Shown one piece after another: positions 15,088 to 23,521 of a DNA stretch of 64,000 bases. The position numbers were made by a program, and so were the translations under genes. Source of the DNA: an uncultured Bacteroidia bacterium (GTDB taxonomy: Bacteria > Bacteroidota > Bacteroidia > Bacteroidales > UBA932); assembly GCA_902788175.1 (NCBI GenBank), contig CADAJF010000004.1, positions 16,623 to 80,622 on the forward strand. The letters run 5' to 3'. Position 1 is the first letter of the stretch. Every line of letters begins with the position of its first letter. The notes under the pieces are model-generated. The model saw only the letters and a list, made by a program, of their open reading frames with translations. It searched no databases and was not told the origin of the DNA.

Positions 15088-17127
15088 ATGGAGAAGAAGC
15101 ATCACGGGCACGAGTGCCATTGCCATGAACATGGGCATGAGCATGAACATGAACATGAACATGGACATGAGCATGAGCATGGATACGAGCACGAATACGA
15201 ACACGAACACGAGCACGAGCACGGACACGAGCACGAGCACGGACACGGGCACGAGCATCACCACCACCATCACGAGGAGGAAGGGAACAGGATGACAAGG
15301 ATTGTTGCCGGGGCCATCCTTTTGGCGGCGGCGGTCCTTATTGAGAAGAGAACGGACTGGACCACTTGGCAGTATCTGGTCCTGTACCTGATTCCCTACC
15401 TGACAGTGGGCTGGGAAACGCTGAAGGAAGCCGCCGAAGGCCTGCTGCACGGCCGGATGCTGGGAGAGGATTTCCTCATGAGCGTAGCCACTCTGGGAGC
15501 GCTGGGCATCGGCTTTTTACCGGAAGCTCAAACGCAATTCCCTGAGGCTGTTTTTGTTATGCTCTTTTTCCAGCTGGGCGAATGGTTTGAGCAGCGGGCC
15601 GAGGGAAAGAGCCGCCAGAGCATAGCGCACCTGATGGATATCCGGCCGGACAGCGCCCATGTCCTGCGGGCTGGAGAGCTGCAAACGCTCCCTCCTGACC
15701 AGGTGGTCCCCGGCGAGGTCATTGTGATTCGGCCCGGAGAAAAAGTGCCCCTGGACGGCATTGTGCTGGAAGGAAGTTCCAGCCTGGACACCGTTGCCCT
15801 TACCGGCGAGAGCGTTCCCCGCAGCATCGGAGAAGGCGACGAAATCCTTTCCGGCTGCGTGAACCAAAGCGGTGTCCTGAAGGTAAAGACCACCAAGGCT
15901 TTCGGGGAATCCACCGCCGCCAAAATCCTGGACCTGGTGGAAAATGCCGCCGCCAGCAAATCCCGCAGCGAGCGCTTTATCACCCGCTTTGCCCGCATCT
16001 ACACCCCTATCGTAGTGGCCCTGGCGCTGCTGGTAGCTGTGGTACCCAGCCTTATTACCGGAGAGTGGAGCACCTGGATTTACCGCGGGCTGCTGTTCCT
16101 GGTGGTCTCCTGCCCCTGCGCTCTGGTGATTTCCGTGCCGCTTACTTTCTTCGGCGGCCTGGGCGGCGCTTCGCGCAAAGGCATCCTTATCAAAGGCTCG
16201 CAGCTGATGGACAGGCTTTCCAGCCTCCGGACGGTTGTTTTTGACAAAACCGGCACCCTCACCGAGGGCGTTTTCGAGGTAACGGCCGTGCATCCGGAGG
16301 TGATCGGCGAGGAGGAACTCCTGCACCTGGCGGCCCACGTAGAACGGCACTCCACGCACCCCATTGCCATGGCGCTGCGCAACGCCTACCCCGGCGAGGC
16401 CGATGACTGCCGCGTAGAAAACCTCCGGGAAACGGCAGGGCACGGGATAATGGGCCTGATTAACGGACAGGAAGTGGCCGTAGGGAATGAGAAGCTGATG
16501 ACGCAGCTGGGAGTGAGCTGGCGGCCCTGCCACCACGAAGGAACGCTGGTGCATGTGGCCATCGACGGCACCTATGCCGGACACATCGCCATCAGCGACC
16601 GCCTCAAGGCCGACGCAAGCCAGTCGATCAGCACCCTGAAAAGCCTGGGCGTGGAGCGCACGGTCCTTCTTACCGGCGACAGGGAAAGCGTGGCCGCCGC
16701 CGTTGCCGGAGCGCTTGGGGTGGACGAGTACCACGCCCAGCTGCTGCCCGCCGACAAAGTGGCGCAGGTGGAACGCCTTCTGCCGCAGGGCACGCTGGCT
16801 TTTGTGGGCGACGGCATCAACGACGCCCCCGTCCTCACCCGCGCCGACATAGGCATCGCCATGGGCGCCCTGGGCTCCGACGCCGCCATCGAAGCGGCCG
16901 ACGTAGTCCTCATGGACGACAAACCCTCCAAACTGGCCGATGCCGTCCGCATCGCCCGCCGGACGCTGCGCATCGCCAAAGAGAATATCGGCTTTGCCAT
17001 TGGGGTAAAAGTGCTGGTACTCCTGCTTGCCGCCTTAGGCCTTGCAAGCATGTGGATGGCCGTTTTTGCCGATGTCGGCGTTACCGTCCTGGCGGTACTG
17101 AACGCCATGCGCGCACTGAGGAGTTAG
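15088..17127 (+). CDS. P1B-type heavy-metal ATPase (Zn/Cd/Co) with His/Glu-rich N-terminus
   Basis: A 679-residue ATP-driven metal exporter of the inner membrane. Core motifs are complete: ALTGESVPR (actuator), SCPCALVISVPL (CPC metal site in TM6, as in the ZntA/CadA group), VFDKTGTLTEG (phosphorylated Asp), ERHSTHPIA (HP motif) and GDGINDAPVLTRADIG. The usual N-terminal CxxC metal-binding domain is missing. In its place stands a tail of about 60 residues made of His-Glu/His-Gly pairs, with HECHCHEH near the start, encoded by a degenerate 6-bp DNA repeat. The tail probably binds Zn(II), Ni(II) or similar ions. Single gene with its own promoter; no regulator alongside. Confidence 0.93.
   Translation: MEKKHHGHECHCHEHGHEHEHEHEHGHEHEHGYEHEYEHEHEHEHGHEHEHGHGHEHHHHHHEEEGNRMTRIVAGAILLAAAVLIEKRTDWTTWQYLVLYLIPYLTVGWETLKEAAEGLLHGRMLGEDFLMSVATLGALGIGFLPEAQTQFPEAVFVMLFFQLGEWFEQRAEGKSRQSIAHLMDIRPDSAHVLRAGELQTLPPDQVVPGEVIVIRPGEKVPLDGIVLEGSSSLDTVALTGESVPRSIGEGDEILSGCVNQSGVLKVKTTKAFGESTAAKILDLVENAAASKSRSERFITRFARIYTPIVVALALLVAVVPSLITGEWSTWIYRGLLFLVVSCPCALVISVPLTFFGGLGGASRKGILIKGSQLMDRLSSLRTVVFDKTGTLTEGVFEVTAVHPEVIGEEELLHLAAHVERHSTHPIAMALRNAYPGEADDCRVENLRETAGHGIMGLINGQEVAVGNEKLMTQLGVSWRPCHHEGTLVHVAIDGTYAGHIAISDRLKADASQSISTLKSLGVERTVLLTGDRESVAAAVAGALGVDEYHAQLLPADKVAQVERLLPQGTLAFVGDGINDAPVLTRADIGIAMGALGSDAAIEAADVVLMDDKPSKLADAVRIARRTLRIAKENIGFAIGVKVLVLLLAALGLASMWMAVFADVGVTVLAVLNAMRALRS
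15121..15275 (+). repeat. Hexanucleotide (CAYGAR) repeat tract inside the ATPase gene
   Basis: More than twenty near-perfect copies of a 6-bp unit (CATGAA, CATGAG, CACGAG, CACGGA) encode His-Glu/His-Gly pairs. Slippage would change the tail in steps of two residues without breaking the frame. Confidence 0.8.
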
Positions 17128-17844
17128 CTAAGCCTCCACTACGGCCAGCGTGGCAATGGAAATGCGTACGGAGTGCCCCAGGGCGCTCCGCAGCGCGTTA
17201 TAACAGGCAAAGAGCGTGGCACCGGTGGTGAAGGTGTCATCTACCAGCAGGATGTGACGGGCCTGCAGCGGAGCGCGGCGAAGGCGGAAAACACCGGAGA
17301 CGTTCTTCAGACGCTCCTGGGCATCCAGGCGGGTCTGGCTGCGGGTGCGGCGCGCGCGGGACAGCACATCCGTGCGCAGCGTGGCGCCCAGCGCGCGGGA
17401 CAGCTCCCCGGCAATCACCTCCGCCTGGTTATACCCGCGCCTGAAACGGCGCCACCGGTGCAGCGGTACGGGGATGACGGTATCTACACTGGCCCAATGC
17501 GGGGCCGCTGCCATCTTTTTTCCAAAATCGGCAGCAAAATAGCGGCCGGCCGAGAGCCTGGAGCCATACTTCAAAGCCTTGGGAATGAGTTTGTAGGGGT
17601 TCTCGTGGTGGTAAAAAAGCAGGGCGGCGGCATAGGCGTATTCCATGGGCTCTCCGGGCTGCCGATACCGCTCCAGCAGCGCATTGAACTGATTGGCCAT
17701 GGGGTTGTGCGTCTGCTCCCAATAAAAGGTATAAGGCAAGTCTTCTGCGCACCAGATGCAAAGCTGCTCCTCCTGCGCCCCCAGCTGCCGCCCGCACACC
17801 AGGCACTCCCGCGGCATCAGCAAGTCCAGTAACTCCCGGATCAT
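17128..17844 (-). CDS. comF: ComF family phosphoribosyltransferase-like protein
   Basis: A 238-residue ComF/GntX-type protein. The N-terminal zinc-finger-like part has CLVCGRQ and CIWCAEDLP. A PRTase fold follows, with VIPVPLHRWRRFRRGYNQAE and the PRPP-binding loop HILLVDDTFTTGATL. ComF proteins assist DNA uptake in naturally competent bacteria, but in Bacteroidota the role is unproven. The start overlaps the end of dapF by four bases (ATGA), so the two are translationally coupled. Last gene of the murA group. Confidence 0.92.
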   Translation of the reverse strand: MIRELLDLLMPRECLVCGRQLGAQEEQLCIWCAEDLPYTFYWEQTHNPMANQFNALLERYRQPGEPMEYAYAAALLFYHHENPYKLIPKALKYGSRLSAGRYFAADFGKKMAAAPHWASVDTVIPVPLHRWRRFRRGYNQAEVIAGELSRALGATLRTDVLSRARRTRSQTRLDAQERLKNVSGVFRLRRAPLQARHILLVDDTFTTGATLFACYNALRSALGHSVRISIATLAVVEA

Positions 17845-18659
17845 GCTTCCGGGAGGGGAACCAGCTCTGCCGGGCCGGTGAGAAAGACTTCCGTGAACTT
17901 ATCGCCGGGCTGCGGGAGAAAATCCACCTGCAGCCAGTCTCCCCGGCGGCATTGCAGCCGGTAGCTGTTGCCTGTGAAGGCAGGAATACCATGCCTGTAC
18001 GCCGCCAGGGCCGATGCAGTAAGTCCCGTTCCACAAGCCAGCGTCTCCCCTTCCACGCCTTTTTCGAAAGTGCGCACGTGCAGGCCGTCGGCGCTTGCCT
18101 CCACGAAGTTCACGTTGGTGCCTTCGGGGGCGAAGGCAGGGTCCCAGCGGAGGGGCTTTGCCACGGCATCTATGTCCAGCTGTTCCACCGAGTCCACAAA
18201 GCGCACCAGGTGTCGCGTGCCCGTGTTCAGGAAATAGCCGCCAGCCATGGGCTCAATCCCTTGAACATCAATCATTTTCAGCCTCACTGTCCAGGTGTCC
18301 CCGGAGCTGGAGAGGATACTGGCCTGGTGCGGGCCGTCCGGAGCCTGGAAGAGCCAGGTACCGTCCGGGGCGGCAGGCCTGATGCCCAGATAATCGGCAA
18401 AAGCCACTATGCAGCGCCCGCCGTTACCGCACATCATGCCGCCGGAGCCGTCCGGGTTGTAGAACTCCATGGTAAAGTCCGCGCCGGGGCTGTCCTGGGT
18501 AAGGATCATGAGACCGTCTGTGCGGTATGCGCGGCAAAGCTCCCCTATACGACCGGGCTCCCTGAAGGATTCCATCCCCCCGGAGCGGCCGTCCAGCACC
18601 ACAAAGTCGTTCCCCGCACCGGAGAACCTAAAAAAACGTGACACGTAACTCTCTATCAT
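17841..18659 (-). CDS. dapF: Diaminopimelate epimerase
   Basis: A 272-residue enzyme converting LL- to meso-diaminopimelate for lysine and peptidoglycan. The two catalytic cysteines are in MMCGNGGRCIVAFADYLG and LACGTGLTASALAA. The N-terminal FSGAGNDFVVLDGR is the usual family start. It lies between an aminotransferase gene (23 bp away) and comF (4-bp overlap), in a stretch rich in cell-wall precursor genes (murA, and murB nearby). Confidence 0.96.
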   Translation of the reverse strand: MIESYVSRFFRFSGAGNDFVVLDGRSGGMESFREPGRIGELCRAYRTDGLMILTQDSPGADFTMEFYNPDGSGGMMCGNGGRCIVAFADYLGIRPAAPDGTWLFQAPDGPHQASILSSSGDTWTVRLKMIDVQGIEPMAGGYFLNTGTRHLVRFVDSVEQLDIDAVAKPLRWDPAFAPEGTNVNFVEASADGLHVRTFEKGVEGETLACGTGLTASALAAYRHGIPAFTGNSYRLQCRRGDWLQVDFLPQPGDKFTEVFLTGPAELVPLPEA

Positions 18660-18682
18660 TCAATTGTTTTCAGCACAATAAC

Positions 18683-19852
18683 TCACTCTATATCAGGCAC
18701 TTCGCTGCCACTCACCAGAGCGGCCAGCAGGCGAATGCCGGGCTCCATCTTGGCCTCGTCCACAAAAGAGAAGTTCAGGCGCATGGTGTTGCGGTGGCTG
18801 CCGTCTGTGTAGAAGAAGGAACCGGCCACATAGGCAACGCCCCTGGCCAGGGCTTTGTCGTACATCCGGACAGTATCTACCTGCGGCGGCAGGGTGAGCC
18901 AAAGGAAGAGACCGCCCTCCGGGTGGGTCCAGGTTACGCCTGATGGCATGTACTTTTCCAGCAGCGACACCATCTTGTCGCGGCGCTGCCTGTAAGCGTC
19001 TATGGTCTTGACCAGATTGGCGTCCAGGGCCCCTGAACTGATGAATTCCGCCGCCAGGAACTGGTTCAGCACCGGCGGACAAAGGTCCAGGCACTGCTTG
19101 CAGGTGTAAATCTTGTCCAGCAGTGCCTCCGGGCCGATAATCCAGCCCAGCCGGAAACCCGGGGCAAAGATTTTGGAGAAACTGCCCAGATGCAGCGTGC
19201 GCTCCGGAGCCAGTTCCCGGATGGTTTTCACGGGCTCCCCGCTGTAACGGAGCTCCCGGTACGGGCTGTCCTCCACAATGAGCACATCCAGCTCCCGGGC
19301 TATCCGTACCAGTTCCTCGCGCTCCTGAAGGGTCATGGTGCGGCCGGAAGGGTTGTTGAAATCCGGGATTACGTAGATGAATTTGGGCTTGCCGGGGCGG
19401 CAGGAAGGGGCTGCGGCCTGGGAGAGGTAGTCCTCTATCCCCACTACCTTGGCGCGGTAGGAGCTAAAGCTTTGCAGGGCGCCCAGGTACACGGGATTAT
19501 TGGCCAGGACAATGTCTCCTGGGTCCACCAGCACGCGGGTGCAAACGTCAATGCCCTGCTGGGAAGAGGTGGTAATCTGCACCTGCGACACCGGCACGTT
19601 GTAGCGCCGGGCAATCACTTCGCACAGCTCCGGGATGCCCTGCGTGGCGCCGTACTGCAAAGGGCGGGTGCCGTACTTTTCTAGTACTCGGGCTGTCAGG
19701 GCGGGCATTTCGGCCACGGGGAAGGTATCGGCGGCGGGGTAGCCACCGGCAAAAGAACACACGTTGGAAAGATCCACCGCCCGGAAAATCTCGCGGACGG
19801 GACTCTTCAGGAAAGACGGCACATCGGCCGAGTAAAACTTATTGTAATCCAT
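18683..19852 (-). CDS. PLP-dependent class I/II aminotransferase
   Basis: A 389-residue fold-type I enzyme. PLP-site features are SSQQGIDVCTRVLVDPGD, VIPDFNNPSGRTM (Asn/Tyr contact region), VEDSPYRELRYSG, and SFSKIFAPGFRLGW with the Schiff-base Lys. The pattern fits the LysN/2-aminoadipate or aromatic aminotransferase group (MocR-like catalytic domain without the DNA-binding part). It is not the typical DapL start, so a role in the DAP pathway cannot be claimed although dapF is next to it. Probably cotranscribed from the murA promoter. Confidence 0.88.
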   Translation of the reverse strand: MDYNKFYSADVPSFLKSPVREIFRAVDLSNVCSFAGGYPAADTFPVAEMPALTARVLEKYGTRPLQYGATQGIPELCEVIARRYNVPVSQVQITTSSQQGIDVCTRVLVDPGDIVLANNPVYLGALQSFSSYRAKVVGIEDYLSQAAAPSCRPGKPKFIYVIPDFNNPSGRTMTLQEREELVRIARELDVLIVEDSPYRELRYSGEPVKTIRELAPERTLHLGSFSKIFAPGFRLGWIIGPEALLDKIYTCKQCLDLCPPVLNQFLAAEFISSGALDANLVKTIDAYRQRRDKMVSLLEKYMPSGVTWTHPEGGLFLWLTLPPQVDTVRMYDKALARGVAYVAGSFFYTDGSHRNTMRLNFSFVDEAKMEPGIRLLAALVSGSEVPDIE

Positions 19853-19888
19853 TAGTATTAGTGTTGCCGGGCGGGCCGGCAGTGGTGG

Positions 19889-21196
19889 TTAGGCGCGGGT
19901 TATGCGGGCCCCGAGGGCGTTGAGGCGGCCTTCTATGTCTTCGTAGCCGCGGTCAATCTGCTCTATGTTGTCGATGGTGGAGGTGCCGCGGGCGCTCATG
20001 GCGGCCAGCAGCATGGCAATACCGGCACGGATATCCGGCGACACCAGGCGCGAGGCCTTCAGGGAAATTCTGTGGTCGTGGCCGATCACTACCGCCCGGT
20101 GAGGGTCACAGAGGATAATCTGTGCGCCCATGTCTATGAGGCGGTCCACAAAGAAGAGGCGGCTCTCGAACATCTTCTGGTGAATGAGCACGCTGCCCTT
20201 GCACTGGGTGGCCACAACCAGCATAACTGACAGCAGGTCAGGCGTCAAACCGGGCCAGGGGGCATCGGCCAGGGTCATGATGGAGCCGTCCAGGAAGGAG
20301 TCTATCTCATAGCTTTCCTGCGCAGGGACGAAGATGTCGTCGCCGCGTTGCTCCAGCTTGATGCCCAGGCGGCGGAAGGCATCCGGAATGATGCCCAGGT
20401 CCCACCAGGAAACGTTTTTGATGGTGATGCTGCTTTGGCAGATGGCGGCCATCCCTATGAAGGAACCGACCTCAATCATGTCCGGCAGTATCTTGTGGAG
20501 GGTGCCGTGGAGGGCCTCTACGCCGTGGATTCTGAGCAGGTTGGAGCCTACGCCGTCAATGAAGGCGCCCATGCGGTTGAGCATCTTGCACAGCTGCTGG
20601 AGGTAGGGTTCACAGGCGGCATTGTAGATGGTGGTGGTGCCTTTGGCCAGTACGGCCGCCATCACAATGTTGGCGGTACCGGTGACGGAGGCTTCTTCCA
20701 GGAGCATGTATCGGCCCACCAGGCGGTCTTCGCGGGTAAGTTGGAAGGCGCGGCGGGAGGGGTCGTACTGCATGGCGGCGCCCAGTTTCACCATGCCGTC
20801 CAGATGGGTATCCACTCTTCGGCGGCCAATTTTGTCACCGCCCGGCTTGGCAAACCACGCGTGGCCGAAACGGGACAGCAGCGGACCCACCACCATCACG
20901 CTTCCGCGCAGCTGGGCGCACTTTTGGACAAACTCCGGCGTGTTTATGTAGTCGGTGTCCACTTCGTCGGCCCGGAAGGTGTACATGCCCCTTGCGAGAC
21001 GCGTCACCTTCACGCCCATTTTCTGCAGCAAATCTATCAGGTTCTTGACATCCAGGATTTCCGGAATATTGGAAATGGTTACTGGCTCGCTGGTCAGGAG
21101 CACGGCGCTGATGACCTCCAGCGCTTCGTTCTTCGCCCCCTGCGGGGTAATGGTACCGGAAAGCTTGTGCCCTCCCTCAATGATGAATTTTGCCAT
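19889..21196 (-). CDS. murA: UDP-N-acetylglucosamine 1-carboxyvinyltransferase (Cys-to-Asp active site)
   Basis: A 435-residue enzyme catalysing the first committed step of peptidoglycan synthesis (transfer of enolpyruvate from PEP to UDP-GlcNAc). The start ITPQGAKNEALEVISAVLL is the family landmark. In the active-site loop, where E. coli has a Cys (Cys115), the sequence reads KPGGDKIGRRRVDTH with Asp121. The Asp form is known in mycobacteria and chlamydiae to keep activity but escape fosfomycin. First gene of murA-aminotransferase-dapF-comF. A 51-bp repeat array lies directly upstream of its promoter. Confidence 0.95.
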   Translation of the reverse strand: MAKFIIEGGHKLSGTITPQGAKNEALEVISAVLLTSEPVTISNIPEILDVKNLIDLLQKMGVKVTRLARGMYTFRADEVDTDYINTPEFVQKCAQLRGSVMVVGPLLSRFGHAWFAKPGGDKIGRRRVDTHLDGMVKLGAAMQYDPSRRAFQLTREDRLVGRYMLLEEASVTGTANIVMAAVLAKGTTTIYNAACEPYLQQLCKMLNRMGAFIDGVGSNLLRIHGVEALHGTLHKILPDMIEVGSFIGMAAICQSSITIKNVSWWDLGIIPDAFRRLGIKLEQRGDDIFVPAQESYEIDSFLDGSIMTLADAPWPGLTPDLLSVMLVVATQCKGSVLIHQKMFESRLFFVDRLIDMGAQIILCDPHRAVVIGHDHRISLKASRLVSPDIRAGIAMLLAAMSARGTSTIDNIEQIDRGYEDIEGRLNALGARITRA

Positions 21197-21213
21197 AATT
21201 GCGGTTCAACTTT

Positions 21214-21221
21214 CAAAGATA
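21214..21221 (-). promoter_or_regulatory. -7 box of murA
   Basis: TATCTTTG on the minus strand (CAAAGATA on plus), 17 bp before the murA start. It is the only candidate between murA and the repeat array. Confidence 0.6.
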
Positions 21222-21228
21222 GCAAAAA

Positions 21229-21402
21229 ATCGGCACTTTTGAGCACCGCTCGGTGGAAAACGGCGGCCCGTGCGCGAAAACGGGCATTTTTGTTCACCGC
21301 TCGGCGAAAATCGGCTCTCCGTGTGCAAAATTGGCCGATTTTGAGCACCGACCGACAATAATCGGCTCGCCGTGTGCGAAAATGGGCGATTTTGAGCACG
21401 GG
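21229..21402. repeat. 51-bp tandem repeat array 1 (about 3.4 copies)
   Basis: Unit starts (GTGYGC) are at 21270, 21321 and 21372, exactly 51 bp apart, with a partial unit before. Each unit has a palindromic half (GTGYGCAAAAT...ATTTTGAGCAC) and a spacer half of the CGGCGAAAATCGGCTC type. The same unit makes arrays at 27784, 35739 and 58861. Confidence 0.85.
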
Positions 21403-21439
21403 GCGCCAAAACGCCTTTTGCCCCAGTCTAGCCCTGAAG

Positions 21440-21536
21440 CCTAACCACCTGACTCACAGCGACTTCCAGAAATCAATCGGCGCAAAATGCAACGATTGAT
21501 TTTCATAAATAGGTCAGAATCAGCGGGTTAGCTATC
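21440..21536. repeat. Palindromic intergenic element, copy 3
   Basis: Core at 21470-21502 with a few arm mismatches (CGGCGC in place of CGTTGC on one side). Flanks CTAACCACCTGACTCACAGC and AATCAGCGGGTTAGCTATC form an outer inverted repeat. It sits next to the 51-bp array. Confidence 0.75.
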
Positions 21537-21642
21537 ATGAGCCGATGGGGCGGGAGATGCCCGGTCGGGGGCGGGCAGGACAAAGGGATGAACCGGAAAT
21601 GACAGCGGGTGCATGGCGTGAAATTTGTTGCGAAATGCCGGA

Positions 21643-22353
21643 ATGTCTATTTCACGTCATGCCGGCAATCTTTCCCGGGCCACGGTGGTGAGCCCGGAGA
21701 CGATGTATGATACCGTGATGGAGCTGGGGATTATCCCGTTTTTTGAGAATGTGGTGCCTGGCTATTCCATTGAGGAGCTTACCCCGCCGCAGTTCTGGTT
21801 TGACGGCGACGGTGCAGCCCTGGGGCCCTGGGACTGGAAAATCGAGTGTGTCCAAAGCGGCGACATCGCCTACGGGAAGTTCCTCCTGGGCGGCAAGGCG
21901 GCCTTTGCCACGGTGGAGTGGTACCGGGAACTGATGAACTGGCGGCGGAGCTTGCCCTCGTGCAGGCCTTCGGCCGACGGGGAGAAGATCCTGGCGTACC
22001 TTGAGCGCGAAGGCAGCATAGGTATCCGGGAGGTACGCGGACTTCTGGGCGTGAAAAAGAGTGCGGCCGATGCAGCCATCACCCGCCTCCAGCGACAGTG
22101 CCGGGTGGTGACCGGGGACATCACCCGCGTGTACCGCGGCGAGGACCTGAGTTACAAAGGCTGGCAAACTTCCTCTTTCTGCACCCCGGAGGCGCTGTTC
22201 GGGGAGGAGGCGCCGGCAGGCTTTCCCTTCGGCCCTTCCACGTCGCTGAAGGTGGATCACAGCCCGGAAGAGTCTTTCCGGCGGCTGGAAGCCCATCTCC
22301 GCGATCTTGTTCCTGGAATCAGCGAAAAACAGCTCCAGAAACTGCTGGCTTAA
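21643..22353 (+). CDS. AlkZ-related protein of unknown function
   Basis: About 236 residues. The sequence MELGIIPFFENVVPGYSIEE, LGPWDWKIECVQSGDIAYGK, FATVEWYRELMNWRR and AAITRLQRQCRVVTGD matches a widespread family I know only as 'AlkZ-related'. It has a winged-helix-like middle (EREGSIGIREVRGLLGVKKS) and is distantly linked to the AlkZ DNA glycosylases. I do not see the catalytic QxQ of AlkZ, so glycosylase activity should not be assumed. The start is uncertain: ATG at 21643, GTG codons near 21685 or ATG at 21703 are possible. It ends 4 bp inside the 3' end of murB on the other strand. Confidence 0.7.
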   Translation: MSISRHAGNLSRATVVSPETMYDTVMELGIIPFFENVVPGYSIEELTPPQFWFDGDGAALGPWDWKIECVQSGDIAYGKFLLGGKAAFATVEWYRELMNWRRSLPSCRPSADGEKILAYLEREGSIGIREVRGLLGVKKSAADAAITRLQRQCRVVTGDITRVYRGEDLSYKGWQTSSFCTPEALFGEEAPAGFPFGPSTSLKVDHSPEESFRRLEAHLRDLVPGISEKQLQKLLA

Positions 22354-23492
22354 ATGTGCTCCACCTCGGGACGGAGGATGATGGCGTATTTGGCCGAGAC
22401 GGCGGCAATGACCTGCCGCTCCAGGCCCAGGATGTCTTCCGGGGTGGCGCTGCCGCTCTCGTTGACTATCACAAGCGGCTGGTTCTGATAGACTTGCGCG
22501 CCGCCCAGGCGTTTTCCCTTGAAACCGCACTGATCAATCATCCAGGCGGCGGGCACTTTGATGCCGTCCGGAGTGTCGTAGTGCGGCACTCGGTAGTCCG
22601 GTCCGTTGTCGGCCCGGGCGATGGCCTCAATGCGATGGAAGTGCTCGCGGGAGATGACCGGATTGCAGAAAAAACTTCCGGCACTGCCCACCTCCGCCGG
22701 GTCCGGCAGTTTCGCCCGCCGGATGCCGATGATGGTTTCCCGAAGCAGTTGAGGGGTAAGCACATATCCCGAAATCGCCTCCGCTTCGCTGCGGCCCCTC
22801 CCACTGCCTTCGGCGGCGGGCCCCTCCCTCTTATCCGGCCGAGGGTGGCCAGAGATTTCGGGATATGTGCTTACCCCTTTTTCCTCCAGCGCTTTGCGCA
22901 CACCGCCGTAGTCCAGGACAGGGCGGGGGTCACGGCTTAGGCGGTAGGTGACGGCGGTGATGATGTAACGGCCTTTCCAGGCGGTCTTGAAGTTGGAGCG
23001 GCGGTAGCCGTAGGCGCAGCTGGCCGGGGCAATATGTACAAATCGGCTTTCCAGGCGGTCCCAGGCGCGGATATCGGCCAGGATGTCTTTTACCTCCACG
23101 CCGTAGGCGCCAATGTTTTGCACGGCGCTGGCACCGCACTCTCCGGGGATGAGCGAGAGGTTCTCCGGCCCCCAAAGGCCCTCCCCCGCCGCCCAGGCGC
23201 AGAAGTCGTCGAAGACTACGCCGGCCCCTACGGTGACCAGTACCTCGCCCGGCTTTTCCTCATGCAGCTGCGGGGCGGTACGGATGGCCAGGTGCAGCAC
23301 GGTGCCGGGATAATCGGCGGTGAAAAGGAGGTTGGAGCCGCCGCCCAGCACCAGTATGGGTTGGGGCAGCGCGGCCCAGTCCAGGGCCGGAAAGCCTACT
23401 TCCTCCGTCACCTCCACATACAGGGCACAACGGACCTTCATCCGGAAAGTGTTCCGGGCGCTAAGGTCAAAGTCTGTGTACTTCTTGATCAT
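22350..23492 (-). CDS. murB: UDP-N-acetylenolpyruvoylglucosamine reductase with an internal insertion
   Basis: The FAD/NADPH enzyme following MurA in peptidoglycan synthesis. Landmarks are ARNTFRMKV, LVLGGGSNLLF (FAD), GECGASAVQNIGAYGVEV, CAYGYRRSNFK (substrate Arg), VGSAGSFFCNPV (catalytic Ser) and the C-terminal WMIDQCGFKGKRLGGAQVY. At 380 residues it is longer than usual because about 40 residues (about 205-246) are inserted just before RRAKLPDP. The insert is framed by a perfect 24-bp inverted repeat in the DNA and keeps the reading frame. It probably loops out of the fold. Cotranscribed with aspS (29 bp upstream). Confidence 0.94.
   Translation of the reverse strand: MIKKYTDFDLSARNTFRMKVRCALYVEVTEEVGFPALDWAALPQPILVLGGGSNLLFTADYPGTVLHLAIRTAPQLHEEKPGEVLVTVGAGVVFDDFCAWAAGEGLWGPENLSLIPGECGASAVQNIGAYGVEVKDILADIRAWDRLESRFVHIAPASCAYGYRRSNFKTAWKGRYIITAVTYRLSRDPRPVLDYGGVRKALEEKGVSTYPEISGHPRPDKREGPAAEGSGRGRSEAEAISGYVLTPQLLRETIIGIRRAKLPDPAEVGSAGSFFCNPVISREHFHRIEAIARADNGPDYRVPHYDTPDGIKVPAAWMIDQCGFKGKRLGGAQVYQNQPLVIVNESGSATPEDILGLERQVIAAVSAKYAIILRPEVEHI
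22753..22877. repeat. In-frame insertion in murB bounded by perfect 24-bp inverted repeats
   Basis: Arms at 22753-22776 and 22854-22877 are exact reverse complements. The 77 bp between them are C/G rich (CGGCCCCTCCC, CGGGCCCCTCCC) and related in style to the dispersed C/G-rich repeats. The insert is open in the murB frame. Confidence 0.85.
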
Positions 23493-23521
23493 AGGCCGGC
23501 CATCACAAGCAAGCCTTCAGG

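Noticed and set aside
15086-15298. Minus-strand Arg/Ala repeat protein
   Set aside because: Shadow of the hexanucleotide tract in the ATPase gene.
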